A stretch of 64,000 nt of DNA, taken from contig CAJNOP010000029.1 of NCBI GenBank assembly GCA_905250075.1, positions 1,255,264 to 1,319,263 on the forward strand, in the 5' to 3' direction. Below are positions 47,141-60,377 of the stretch, piece by piece; the first letter of the stretch is position 1; the number at the start of each line of letters is the position of its first letter. Position numbers and translations under genes: made by a program. The stretch comes from Rotaria sp. Silwood1. Lineage: Eukaryota > Rotifera > Eurotatoria > Philodinida > Philodinidae. The notes under the pieces were generated by a model that was not told where the DNA came from, ran no database searches, and was given only the letters and a program-made list of their open reading frames with translations.

Positions 47141-47335
47141 TAACTATGTATTGTTTCTAAATTTTTTAAAACAACCCATTGATAAATATGTTTGATGACC
47201 TTATCAATTGAACAACATCATGCTTTGAAACTATAATTTTCTTACATCATATCATAGAACTTTATCTAAAAACATAATGTTTGTTTTGCTCTTAGAGGTA
47301 GATAAATGGTAGTTATAATAGGTGTCATTAGAAAC

Positions 47336-49793
47336 ATAGGGGGCGGAAGCTGGAGGCTGGGTGAGGCATGAGCCTCACCCGAATTTGGTGTCTGGAGGCT
47401 CAGCCTTACCCCAATTATGAATACGATATTTTTTTGCACGATGGTTTATACTTATCAAATGAATATTATTTCAGTGCGAAGATCCGAACTTCTAATATAT
47501 TTATTTATATGTTGTGATCATAGGCGGCGGAACGTATAGGCTTGATAGGCTTGAGCCTCACCAGAAATGGGCACTATTAAGCTGAGCCTCACCAGAATTA
47601 GAATTTCAAGGATGGGTCAAATTCGAATCTGATATTATTTGGCTAGATCAACCTTATATTAGTTAAGATATTGAAACCTTTTACGCGTTTATCTATATAT
47701 AACGATGAAGCAAACTTAAAAAACGAGACGGTAATAAAGCCTACTATCTATGCCGTCATAATTCGTCACAACATCTTTGTTTTATTCACATAGAGTGTTG
47801 TACAAACAAAAACGATTATAGAGTAATGCAGTCAATGTCAGAACTATTTGTATTCAAGCGTTTATCTTCATCTTCGTGATGTATCACTCATTTCTCTATA
47901 TTGAGTGAAAGCACAGTCCTAACAGAGTGTGGGTGTGGACACAGGGAAAATAACAGATTTCGGGATTCCTGGGTTCCATATAATTCCGAGGAACTCCAAG
48001 ATATTTTCAAGATCTAAAAAACGGTAGAATTATTTGAGAATCCTTCACTCTCTTTTATCATACGAATGTTTCCTGTTCAATGCTCTATGATGCACAATGA
48101 ACGACCACGGTACTACTATAAAATGTGATGTAAGCATTCACACAAGCGGTGTGCATAGTACTTAGTCATTTCGATCTTAAAAAAAGGATTACCAGACTAC
48201 TGTCAATAACTTGTATTTTAGGTTGATAATCAAATTGAAAAAGATAAATGTTAATGGAAACAAAAATGAAAACAAAACCTATAATTATTCAATAGCTGAA
48301 ACCTGTGAAACAACAATAAGTAAATCAGTTAATAATGGTGTGGGTGTGTGGGTGTGAAAGCAAAATCAACGATCCACACCCACACAGTGGACAGCCAGGT
48401 GACAAAATCAATTTTCGAGATTCGAACCCATCTCGTAGCTAGCATTGAAGCTACCATGGTCCTGATTTAAGAGAATCTTGGATGTCGCTCTATAGCGAGT
48501 ATGCATTAAATATCAGGTACCACAAAGTACGTAAAATAGGTGAATATCATTAATTAGACCATATAAGTAAAATTTATATTTTTAATTGATGATCTACTTA
48601 TATTTTGTAGTCATCAAATACTTGTATAGTTTTATGTATTTACTATATATTACAGACCGTCCGGACTTCTTGAAGCTCTTTAGGCTATAATAAGATCAAA
48701 AACTTCCAATCCGTATGGTGAAAAATAGTCACTGATCTATAATGCAGTTCATTTGCTGGATTTTGTCGGAGTTCAAATGGAAGTTTTAATCTATCTTTTG
48801 ATAGAACGTATCATCATCTAGCTTCAATAGATCCTCAAAGATGCGCCATTAAACCCTTGTCGAGATTTTTTATTTTTATGACATTTTTTAGCACACCATC
48901 ATGGTCGCCCTCAAGCTCACTGAAAAATCGACTTTCGAATTTCGACTTGAAGCTTTGAGCAGAGAAAGGTCTCAATAAGACTGGTTTATTCTGAAATTCT
49001 GAAATTTCTTGGTTGCTCCTATCTTTAAATATGAACACTTAACATTTTGTGCTTTAAGTAATATGAAAAAAAAGTACTTTTTCTTACACTCGTGTCTCAA
49101 GAGAGAAGGAACCCAAAAATCTGAAACCGTCAGAACAAACTAGTCTAGTTGAGACCCTTCTCTGCACAAACTTTCAAATCGAAATTTGAAAGTTGGTTTT
49201 CCAAGTAAATCTGACGGAGACCACGGTGTTCTGCTGAAAATTGCTGTAAAAATCAAATATCTTGATAGAAATAAGCAAGAAACACAAGTCTTTTTTAGAG
49301 TATTCATGGCTCATTAGAGCCTACATAATGCACATAGTCTCGACCCAATAGCGATTTGGCACCTGGCAATTGCTTTCGATCCCTTTTTTCTGTCCAACGT
49401 GACCCACACCCTCCAGATAGCTATGCGACCCGTCTCCTCAATTATTTCTATCCTATCTGATATAATGATCGACAAAAAAAAATTAAGAAATAACTGTTTC
49501 TAATTTTTATAAAGGGCTTTTGAAGGGAAATCGAAAATATTTCGGCATTCCATGGGACTTCAAGGGTTCCATGAGGTTACAAGGGACTCCAAAGAGTTGA
49601 AATCTGCTGTTTTCCCTTTGGAGTGTTGGTGTGGATGTCGAAGAAGAAAAGAAAATAAACCAAAGCCAACACCCACCCACATCCACACCCTTTCGTCAAC
49701 AAAGACTTTGATAGAAGAAAAAAGTTACTTAGGATAATAAAAAAAAGTTTTTTACTGAGCCTCACCTGATTTGGAAACGTTCCGCCGCCCCTG
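47336..49793. mobile_element. 2.46-kb nested insertion, hAT-like ends, flanked by duplicated ATTAGAAAC
   Basis: ATTAGAAAC borders the insert at 47327-47335 and 49794-49802. The related copy A at 26456 shows the uninterrupted site (ATTAGAAACATAAACAACAA). Ends: left near AGGGGGCGGAAGC, right reverse-complemented CAGGGGCGGCGGAACG; both are followed by GGTGAGGC or GAGCCTCACC words. A second end of the same family, TAGGCGGCGGAACG, lies at 47521, so at least two copies are nested. CAGGGGCGG-type termini with 8-9-bp duplications suggest hAT-like elements. No transposase ORF is visible. Confidence 0.75.
48810..49325. mobile_element. Foldback element nested in the 2.46-kb insertion
   Basis: The left arm contains AATTTCGACTTGAAGCTTTG, then GCAGAGAAAGGTCTCAA. 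The right arm reverse-complemented contains AATTTCGATTTGAAAGTTTG, then GCAGAGAAGGGTCTCAA. Pairing extends outward through CACCATCATGGTC against CACCGTGGTC and further, giving arms of roughly 200 bp. No ORF is present. Confidence 0.7.
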
Positions 49794-50141
49794 ATTAGAA
49801 ACCTACACAACAAAGCGTATAGTTTGACAATCTCATCAACATAAAACTGAAAAGATAAATAATGTCGTTCATTTTTATTTCGATAATAATATACTTTCCT
49901 ATGTGTAAAAATACTAATTAAATCAAACATATATGCATTGATCTCGAGAATTTTTTGGGTTCTTTATAACTTTCAAAAATGTTGATTTTTTTAAGGTTTT
50001 TGTATTGATTCAGCCAACTTTAAATTGAGTTTATTCAAATCAATCGAAAGAAAATGTCATATAGACAAATTATTCATTTAAAAAATAGCACGTTTTGTGA
50101 ATCGAAGAGTCTTACATACAAATAGGATATATGTAAAATAA
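49794..50141. other. Right flank of the insertion (duplicate copy B) and 3' spacer
   Basis: 49794-49850 continues the duplicated segment shared with 26464-26512. The rest, up to the stop of the minus-strand gene, has no recognised content. Confidence 0.5.
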
Positions 50142-52044
50142 TTAAGGTCTCCATATGGGATTATGTTTTGACTGGCTGGATGATGGTATTCGTCGATGAC
50201 TTACAAGTTCATTATTACACTTAATGCATAAATATGGAAAGAGATTTTTACGTTCATAATATGTAGTTAATATCATTCGTGGTTCTTGATTACAACGTGT
50301 ACATAATCGATCATAGTTAGCTGAACTAGCTCTTGGTCCTAGAAATGTTTTTGTTGTTGTAACGGACGGTACTGCTGCTGATGAATAATGATATTGTGAT
50401 GATGTGTATGGTTGACTTTCAACCATATATGTTGTTACTTTATGATGAGGATTATATTGTGGATATGATTGAGATACATTATTGGAATATGTTCTTCGTG
50501 ACATTCTATTTGTTTGATTTGTTGAAAGTATACGAAGATCAGCATTAGAAATAATTTGTTGATATAATCTAATATGTCTATAAATAATATATGTTAATAT
50601 ATATAAAGATACAAATAAGATAAATAAGCCAGCACAAAATATTTGAATACTTTGAAATATACGTTTTGCATTCATATTTGTTTGAAAATAATTTGGCCAT
50701 GTTATATAGAGTGGCCAACCAGTTATGATTATATTATGTGTTGAATTAGATATATCAACTGAAGCATCATTACAATTTAAAAAGTAACATCGACTAGGAT
50801 CAATAAGAACAAGAATATCATAAGCTATTAAGGCCATACATAATATAATCATGATACAACATAATATTACAGTAATACGAAGAATAATCAAACGTGGCTT
50901 GTATGCTGAAAAGACGAAAAATTTCTTTTTAAATTATTAATTCATTTCAATTATTCTTCGAAATATATTTTTTCTTGACTTTTGTAACAGAAAACAATCT
51001 TTTGTATTTTCGAGACATATGCGAGCATAAACATTCAATTTTTTACTAGAGTGTTGCACAGAAAGCGCCCTTCTTTAATTTTACAAATATTTGAAAATTA
51101 TGGAATTCTTTAATTATCAATAAATTTCATATGAAAAAGAAACTTGATTGCAAACTCATCATATAGTGTATAATCATTTAAGTTTGTTCCATGTTTTTTT
51201 GGGAAAAACAAAATTTTTTAATTGGTTTTACTGTCAAAATTATTGAAAGAATAGCAGATTTGAAAACTTTCAGTTATAATTATATAGATTAGAAAGCCGT
51301 GAGCATTTCCTACATTACCGTATTAGAACATTGCTCTTAAAACATTTCAACAGTCTATCTGTAAGAGATTTTTGAGACGTTAGACAGCTCTAATATGTTG
51401 AATTGAAGCACTTTCAAAAATACAACGCTTATATAAGATATCGTGGGCTACCTTCCAAAAAACAACATATTTCTATTCCTCAATACTTTTTCGTTAAGAT
51501 GGAAAAGACACAAAATTAATGACAAATATTTGCACTACCTGTTAGTAAACATATAGAATAGGACTTTTAGACTTTTTTTCTTCTCGGTGGCAATTTTGAT
51601 TTTATTGGACTAAGGTTTCAGTAGTTATCATTCTAATAAGGTTTCCTCGTTGATTATTGACAAAAATACAAAATTTTTTTTATTATTTATTTTTGATTAC
51701 TTTTCGATCAAATTTATTTGTTAAGTTAAATATTTAACCTTACCAGTAATCAAAACGAAAATGGCACAGATCATTAAAGGAATAAAAACAATAAAACCTC
51801 CAAAGGCTGTTGATCGACGTAAATCAAAAATTGTATGACCCACTTCCATACCAGCTATACTTAAACAAAGAAAGATTAGTATCAGTCCAAGTATAATTAT
51901 CCAAACATGCGGCCATTGTAAATACAATCCATATTTATTAAAAGTAATTGTTGATTTTGACATGTTTGACTTGAACGACATTTTAACTTTATCAGATTCG
52001 AAAATAGTAATATATTTGTTTCTTCTTCTTTCTCTTTTTGACAA
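50142..52044 (-). CDS. Unknown four-TM membrane protein with C-terminal CxxC pair
   Basis: Two exons on the minus strand, 52044-51744 and 50905-50142, joined by an 838-bp GT-AG intron; 1065 nt (354 aa). Four hydrophobic segments: WIIILGLILIFLCLSIAGME, FIVFIPLMICAIFVLIT, IILRITVILCCIMIILCMAL and IQIFCAGLFILFVSLYILTY. The loop between TM3 and TM4 is the long one, with Cys residues and an NST glycosylation sequon (ISNSTHN). The tail is Ser/Tyr-rich and contains CTRC...CIKC, a possible zinc-binding pair. The layout recalls MS4A-like or other tetraspan proteins, but I see no family signature. The start could be the Met of MSFKSNMSK instead of 52044. Function unknown. Confidence 0.75.
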
Positions 52045-53528
52045 AAAAAAAATTTACGATCTTCAAATGTTAATTTTGTTATTTCAATGAAAAAAGCAAA
52101 GCAAAGGGAAGGAATAGAAAAAAGAAAAGCTACATAAATACTTTCATTAATCCATAAAAAATATAATCAGTACGTAGCAAATATCTATCGACATCATTCT
52201 TATTGAATAGTTTAAATAAAAAAAAAACAACGAATGCAAATCGATAAAATGTTCTTATTGTTGATGTCTGCCTTAGCAACAGTCTACTAAAAAAAGAATC
52301 TCACTTTACCAAATAATTTGTTTTTGTTTTCTTCCCAATTATTTCGAAGTAAACTCTACTGAATAATATTTTAATTAACAAGATAAATAGACATGACTAT
52401 CTCGCCAGTGATGAATCTAAAATTTTGATAAATAGATGTACTTCAACAGCAAGTGAGGCAATCATAGTCACAAAATTTATTTTGTAGCCTAATTAAAGGA
52501 CTCATCTATGAATGTGTTCTGCTGAGATAAATCAAAAAATAGTCTGAAAGGAAGGAACTATCGCCTCCCTCTAAATCCCCGATCATATATCACGTTTTTT
52601 TTCATAATAACACGACGAATAATGTCTTTAAGAAGACCCTCTCTTTCAGGGATTTCTGAGGAATGACTCATCAGAAGTATTTCACACTTTCAGAGTAGAT
52701 GGATCTTGATAAGTAGAGAAAAAATTATCATGAACACCGAATTTCCCAATACTTCTTTCTTAGAAATATCTGAATCTCAAAGACTAAAAACCGTCCCGCT
52801 TTCTCAGCCGTATTATGTCTAATAGGTTGTAATTTTCCCACTAAATATTATAGACACTCTTAGGAGTATCTACTTTTTGTTTGGTTTCTTGTTATCTTCT
52901 TCCATTTGAATAAAAACATCAAAATACCTGACGTATCTCAAACAACATATGTTCCTTATACTAAAGCTGTTTTTTTTTAAATTAGAACTTTTTTCTCCAA
53001 TTAAAGTGATCGAAAACTGGCGATGTTAGAGATCCATGATCCATACTCTCAACATCTTTGGAATGAGAAATAACTATTAATCCTTAGGAAAAAATTGCAG
53101 CACAAATTTTTCTGCTAAGTATTTCAAGAATTAAGCTTAATAGGAGCTTTAACGAACAACAAAGAACCTTCATTTACATAGAATTTCTCAGATGACACTT
53201 CAAAAGTAAATTAGCGATGAGAAACTAAGAATTAAAAAACATTTTGATTTTAACATCCGAAAAGGGGAGAAGAGGGCTCCGTAATGTTAAAATCAATATA
53301 TGAAATATCATCATTTAGTGACATCTTTTCAAGTGAGAATTCGATGAAGGATTGATTACTTTTTTTGACTGGATGATGAAATGTAACTAAAGAAATACTT
53401 AGCTTCTTTTTTATCATGCAGTTGTCTCATTCTTTATTTTATTTGTTTTCGTAGTGAGCAATAAGACGATTCTATTGCTGTTTCGTGTACAGTATGAAAA
53501 ATTATTTCGTATAAAGAATTCTGTCATA
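52045..53528. other. Intergenic region between divergent genes
   Basis: 1.48 kb between the four-TM gene (minus) and the golgin (plus), so it should hold both promoters. A small inverted repeat with GATTTTAACAT arms surrounds a G-rich centre at 53246-53299. No exon recognised. Confidence 0.35.
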
Positions 53529-56500
53529 ATGTTTAAACCTTTAATCAAGAAAGTACGTGAAAACAGTAACAATCCGAGTATTTTACCGGAAAATAATTCC
53601 GATGAAATAACCGAAAATTCAAGCAAAGATAATAAGAACAGTTTGGAACATGAAAATTCTTCATCCATACATACTCATAGTAAGTAACAGGATAATTTTT
53701 TTTCTTCAAAGATTTACTTTTTGATCTTATTGTAAAGGACGATCAGATTCCAATATACAACAATCGTTAAGAAACGAACCGAGATCTTCTTCAACTTCCC
53801 ATGAAGTTCGAGATTTTATTAAATAGTTTTGTTTTTTGCATTGATTTTCTTGGTGTATTTTTAGGCAGAGAACAAAGATGAATTGGTCAAATCATTATCC
53901 GATATGTTTTCTCCATATAGTGAAGGTATAACACAGGGATTTCTTTTTTTAAAATTAATTTTTTTTATTTATAAGAACCAGTTTCCATCAATAATTATAT
54001 GCGAATTCTTAAATCATGGGTAAATTGAATTTTTAAATGTTAAAAAAAAAAATAAAACACATTTGTTTTGTTATAGATCGATTCAAAAGAAGAAATTCTT
54101 AGACAAAAAGATGATACTATTCAACGATTAATGCAAGAAACACTTCATTTACAAAACGAAATGACAATACTTAGAAGTCAAGTTACAGATTTACAGTATG
54201 TTTTTTTTTGATTAAAATGCTATTCAATAATTAAAGGTTTTTTTCTTTAGAAATTTAAAAGAGAAAAATACAAGCGACAACAGTGCTAAAGTAATTCCTT
54301 TACTTATTATCATCATAGAATTCATTTATTTGTTTTTTTTTTCATTTTAAGGTGCCTTATTTACAAAAACAAATTGATACTCTTCGTTCGGACAATGAAA
54401 ATCTCAAATTAACTATAAAATCTTTACGAATACAATTAAGTGATGTTGAATCAGGTTTGTTAATCAATAAACTTTTTAAGATTTTCTTTGATCATGAAAT
54501 TTTCGTTCATCTTTTAGAAAGAGATGATTTACTTATAAAATCAACTGATGTATCTAATTTAAAGCCTAATGATGATCTTCAAAAACAATTTGACAGACAA
54601 AAAACCGAAAATGAACGACATGAAATTGAAATACAAAATTTAAAACAAGCTCTCATTGAACGAGATTCTATTATTGAGCAACAGGATAAACGTTTATTAA
54701 TTGATCATGAAACACGAGCAATACAAACAGTTCGTTTCTTTTTTTTTATTTTCTTATATAATTTATTACATATTCTTTGATCATTTCTTTAAAAGGATGA
54801 AGATCAATCATTTGTTCAAGTACTTGCTGAACCAGATGTGGACACAATTAGTAAATTGCAAGCCGAATTAGATGATAAAAATCGAGTAAGATAACAACCA
54901 TTCAATGACATTAGATGAAGTACAAGAGAATAAAAGAACTCGATCGATAGTAATTAATCTATTTTGTGGAGCACGATCTAAAAGAAATGTTGAAGTAAAT
55001 AAGGTAGAAATTTGCACGTTCCACAGTTCGCGACAGACACTATCGATATATCATCAAAGCCTATATATCAGAAGTATCTTGCTAGAATATATGAACCACT
55101 TCCTTATTGCATTACTGAAGAATTAACTAAAAGGAGGGTGAAGAAATGTGCCTCATAGTGAGATTGAATAAAACAATCTCACTATGATTAACAACAGCAG
55201 CTACACTGTATTCGCATTTTAGTTTCGCAGGAATCTTGCGACCATTTTTTTTGTATCATGTATTCTAATCTTAATAAGAAAATGGTACCAACTGAGAATT
55301 ATATAAGTTACTAAAATTCGGAGGTCAAAATTTGGAGTCGGGCTTATATTGATCTCGTTAACCCTTATTAAAACCTATATTTCTTTAATTAGTTGCTACA
55401 TTCCGTAGTGGAGAGCAGTATGAGTTTATATGATATTATAGTTATAGCATCCTTCTCAGTATTACAGGATGTAACAGCAAACTCCAAACATAAGGCTTTT
55501 TATAGGTATTAATGAGGTCAATTTAAACCCGAACTGAAAATTATTGTAACCTTCAAAATTGTTTATCAAGGTTCATTTTTCAGTTCTTTCTGCTATCTTC
55601 GCTGCTAGAAGGATTTCAGTATCTATAGTACAGAAATACAATATTGTTTTATCTATATGGAACGATAAACTAGACAATTTCTAGAAAATGAGACATCTTC
55701 GGATTTTGTAAGATCGATTTTGATTGCGATACAGCAACTATCTGAAAGTACTTGAAGCGGATCTTTTTACTATTGCATATTAAAGCCTTTTTTTTGAGTC
55801 TTCAATCGGGCTCCTGTATTTCAGCTAAAAATTATCGTACAGATCTAGAATGTGTCACAGTTTGTAAAAAATTGTTTGCTCTATCCTTTTGTGAAATTCT
55901 AACCGACTTATATATGCGTGCTCTAGATGTAGGACAAATAGAACTTTAAGTTTCTTATCACTCCATCTTTAGAAATTATTTTTATTTCTTGTTGGGCAAC
56001 TATTTTCTCTAATAAAATCATTATTTATATTCTGTTTAGTGATTAAGGTTGCAGAAAAAATTTGAAAATAAACTTTATTGAACAATTTTGCTAGTAACTG
56101 TAGATATTCCAAATGTATTTTCATTTCTTCGATTGTTATAAATGAACATGTTACGCAGTTTTTTTCGGAATCTTTGCCTTATTTCATGATATATATGGTA
56201 GAAATTTACTAATATCTTCCATATTACCTAAACACGGTATTAATCATCATTGAACTTGCGATGATTTGATTTATATCTTGTTTTGTATTTCTTGTATGTG
56301 CTTAGAAGTTAGTAAGTCGCTTATGGGAAAGACAAGTTGAGTATTAGATCATTAATATGACTTTCATGAAATACATATTTATAGTTAGTCATGTATTTAC
56401 ATGTGACGATCTATCGAAGGTATATTTGAATGGCTTTAGACCTGTTGTCATATTTAGCAGGTCATCATAAATTTCAAAATTTAGGAAAATAACTAAAAAA

Positions 56501-57433
56501 TAGAGAATGCTGCTATTTTGAAGTCTCCAATAAATCATTTGTTAAGATTTTATCATATTCATTTTTGAATATTTACACTTAAAGTTTAGTCATTGGTAAG
56601 ATTTCGCGGTGTTCAATAATTCATTTGTTAGATGAATACAACATAAATGCCAATTAATGAATTTTTCAATAAGTATAGTTTTGTTACAGTTTGAACTGAT
56701 TTCTTTTTATTGGTAATTTTTTTTGAAAACATTCATCAAACGACTTGTATATATGACTTAATAATTTAGACAATAAAAAATTTACAACAACGTTATAATG
56801 ATCTTCGTAAAACACTTCAACGTGAATTTCATGCATCAATACCTAAAGATCTTAATCAAATTGGATCATCAAAACCAAATAATGCTACTTCATCATCACC
56901 AGCAAATCTTCCATTAATACATTATGATGCATCAGCAACATCACAAAGTGATGTTGATGTAGCTAAACGAGCATCCACAGCACGACAAATGACTGCAGTG
57001 CGTAAAAATGTTACATTTACATCAACAACAACATCAGCTGCACCAACAAGTCCAGCAATTCTACCACATACATCCGTTGAATCAACTTCAACAAAATCAC
57101 AAATGAATGGACATCGTTCATCTATTGATGGGCAAACTACATTAAATAGTACAAATTTTAAATATCTTAAACATGTTTTGCTTAAGTTTATGACTTCAAC
57201 CGAAGATGAAGTAAGATTAAAGACAAAAATAAAAAATTTTCAGAAAAAAATGAATTTTATTTATTTTTTTATTAATTTAATTAAAGGCTATTCATCTTAT
57301 TCGTGCCGTGTCAACATTGCTCAGTTTTTCAGCCGATGAAGAACGTCTTCTTCGTGAAACACTCGATTATAAAATGTCTTGGTTTGGAAAAGTGTCTCGT
57401 CATAAAGCATTATCATCCAATATAAATTTTTAA
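53529..57433 (+). CDS. GOLGA1: GRIP-domain golgin, golgin-97-like
   Basis: Coiled-coil tether of the trans-Golgi; the GRIP domain binds ARL1-GTP (family knowledge). Eleven exons: 53529-53679, 53738-53805, 53865-53925, 53976-54019, 54077-54195, 54251-54290, 54352-54454, 54518-54729, 54796-54885, 56770-57210, 57287-57433; total 1476 nt (491 aa, shorter than the vertebrate protein of about 770). The N-terminus [11 protein letters not shown] is the amphipathic start typical of this group. The middle is coiled coil ([60 protein letters not shown]). The C-terminus [18 protein letters not shown], then [20 protein letters not shown] and [11 protein letters not shown], is a GRIP domain most like golgin-97. 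Intron 9 is 1884 bp and carries a dispersed repeat. GOLGA1 is preferred over GOLGA4 or GCC2 by the KMSWFG ending. Confidence 0.88.
55020..55200 (+). repeat. Dispersed repeat copy 2 (inside golgin intron 9)
   Basis: Related to 2557-2830 (peptide [19 protein letters not shown]). It ends in a 13-bp perfect hairpin, CATAGTGAGATTG, with a 7-nt loop and its reverse complement (about 55154-55186). Frame-breaking differences show that this copy is not functional. Confidence 0.5.
55201..56769. other. Remainder of golgin intron 9
   Basis: No exon and no clear long inverted repeat recognised in this AT-rich 1.5-kb stretch. Confidence 0.35.
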
Positions 57434-60377
57434 TTTTAAAGAAATATACACATACGAATTGTTACTTACTTTATTTATTCAAATAAACATTTGCTTTATA
57501 TTTCATTTACATTAAAATAGTTGAATTTTCATAAGGGATTAGTGTCTTTTTACTATATGAAATTCTTCTCAACTTAAAAAAAGAACAAGTCTTTTTTCAA
57601 TTGAGATTTCTTTCTTTTATGTATGATTAAATAAATGAATTGATTAAGAAATAAAATTAATTGTGAGAATTTATTTTGATATACTCAAATCTAGGACATC
57701 TTTCTTTTACACAATAAGACCTATCTCTGTCTCGCTCAAAAGAACACCATTGGGAATTTTGATAAGTGCTCACTATTGAGTAGCATTCATTTTCGAAAGA
57801 TGTTATGTATTTCAGAGCTGTCGACAGACTATTTTTTTCTGGTTTGGTCTGCAGATCAAATGAAGCCTATTGATGTGTCTAATTTTTCGAATACGTTTCA
57901 TTCCAAAACTCTATATTTTAATATATCATTCTAGTTTCAGTTCTTCACTTAATTTATTTTCATACAGAGAAGACAATTAAAAGTTCGTATACGAAATATA
58001 GTAGTCGCAAAGAGTTCCATTATCAAGTAAAGAGTAACTAAATTTTTATCCTCTAGTCACATAGTTTGACCACTCACAGAACATGTCGAAATCTGATCTT
58101 AAGGACATATTAGAAATTGATAGACTTCCATACAGAAAAATTAGAATGTCAACATAAGTTTTGTCTCTACACAAGGATTTATAAACATGGCAAGCAAATC
58201 TCATAAGATGACATCTCCTCATTTGAAAACTCAATGCTGCATTAATTACTAATAAAAATTTTCATATCAGACGTTTTTAGTTTGCCTGATTTGTGCAATA
58301 TTCTTTGGATAATTCGAACACGAGAGACGACGGAAATTGTCGAAAAGTGACCGATATCTTCAGTTAATTTTAATAGTTTACCTTGGATTTTTCTCCAGCG
58401 GGTGCCATGCTCTATCCAAGTTTTTCTTAAAAATTTCACCATCGTAGCAATCAATGGAGAAGAAATTCATGCTGAGACCGTTTCGGATAATGGAGATTTC
58501 TCTATGCCTCAAGATTACAGCGGACTGGGGCGCCCTATTTGTAACAAATTATATATATGGGAATCTCTATCTATTAATATGAAAATGAATATTAACGTAT
58601 TTAAATCGCGGAAAATTAGAAGTGTCAAAAAAGTCGTTTTTATGCCCTACAGAAAAAAACGATATTTTCATTATTTAATCCTTTCCATTGAGACCCATTA
58701 ACTTCGAAGTATAATTCACATAATTCAAAAAACATAATTATCATAGCAAAAAAACTATATAATTAGGTCAGGGCTGCAACGAAAAAGTAAAATAAAATGT
58801 AGGGAGTAAATGATACTTATAGTCATAGATAAAAACATTTAAACTTGACGATCAATTTTTACAGCAGCACGAAAGTAAAACTGACAAACCAATTGTTATT
58901 GGCCTGAACGGGTTTCTCTGTTAGTCAATGTAAATCCTACAACATTAAATTCATGTTCTGGTCTAGCATTTACTACTCAGATCAAAATGAACTTGTCGAA
59001 TTACTCTCGATTAACAAGGACATACATCAACATTACATTTCGAGTGTATAAGAGCCAGTTGAACAACTATGATCCGGCCTGGTCTATTTTATAAATCGAA
59101 TATTATATGGAAGGGACAAGATAGGCTAGAAATTTAAAATTTGGCTTGGTCTAATACACGGTTGGATGGCCTGCAGACAGCAGCTCTGATACATTTCACT
59201 ACGATATGAACAAAAAATTTCAGAATGTAAGCTTCTTTAGTAGTTTCGAAGAGTTTACTTGGTTGAATGTTTCGGTCGAAAACTATACAAAGCAAATGTT
59301 CCAATTTTTCTGGTCCACTTGATTTACATCCTTTTTACATGTTCTAAGAACATTTTCTCTATAAGTCTGAATCTGTGCATCCTTCTTTATAAGTCTGAAT
59401 CTTTATGTCATTTCCGGTAATGCCAAAATAAAAACTAAGGATAGACTTCATTGTACAAAAAAAAGAGTAAAGATAGCCGCTATTCGAGAAGCGTTGAGTG
59501 CATCACGATATAACGCGGACATGAAAAGTCATTTACGCCGGAAACTCAAGGGCACTAACGAGTCTGACGGTACAAGATAGACCGAAAATCGGTTCTTGTG
59601 AATGATTGTTTTGAGCAGGACGTACACAAATACGTAGAGATTGAACGTACTCATTCTGCCATATAGGAAAGGACTTGTCGAGAATGACGTACAGATTTCG
59701 ACACGTGAACTCGGATATGTTAATTTACGCACATAGAAAGAAAAACGTGATAACTACAGTATGATTTTATTCTGACTTCGCCTTATTATGTGCTTCTCTT
59801 GAAAACTCGGTTTATTTTTATCAAAATTTCCCGAAGAAACCGTAAAACAAGTTATATGATTTTGAACGAACCAGAGGTCATGCTCTGGATTTGCCATCCT
59901 ATTTTATTTGAATACTTATGAGTCCAGAACAAACTAGTAAGGTATTCACTAATTGAAGTTTCATTGTATTTCAACATAAATTATTTACAATAATGTTTGA
60001 ATTGTTTATCATTAATTGTTAACAAAAAATGAATACAAATTTGTTTTAAAAAGACTGATAATTAACGTGTAACAAATAAAAAAAGAAATAATTTTGTATC
60101 ATTAGATATTAATATTTTATTACAAGTATGAAATATTTTTAATCTATCAGAAAGATAGAGAAGCAGAGAAAGAAAACATAAAATAAAGAAAATTGACACG
60201 TTTGACTATCATAAATATTTTTCTATAATATTTAAAGATCGATTTGTTAAAAAATTTTACTAACAGACTTCAATAGTTTTTTTAAATAGAACATATTCAA
60301 AAAAAAACAACAAATTCCACAATATACACATAAATCCATAATATCATCACCAAAGCCAACTACATGTATTAAATAGC
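57434..60377. other. Intergenic, no recognised gene
   Basis: About 2.9 kb. Overlapping open stretches on both strands at 58046-58701 have no domain and mutually shadow each other. A weak, unconvincing inverted similarity joins about 58100 and 58570. The last 400 bp before 60378 are very AT-rich and probably hold the promoter of the next gene. Confidence 0.35.

Noticed and set aside
48412..48475. tRNA-like B-box (GGGTTCGAATCTC on the minus strand)
   Set aside because: The T-arm pairing is off register and no matching acceptor stem or anticodon arm could be placed. It lies inside nested mobile sequence.
58046..58701. Three overlapping open frames on both strands
   Set aside because: They overlap each other on opposite strands, lack domains and have no intron pattern like the real genes.
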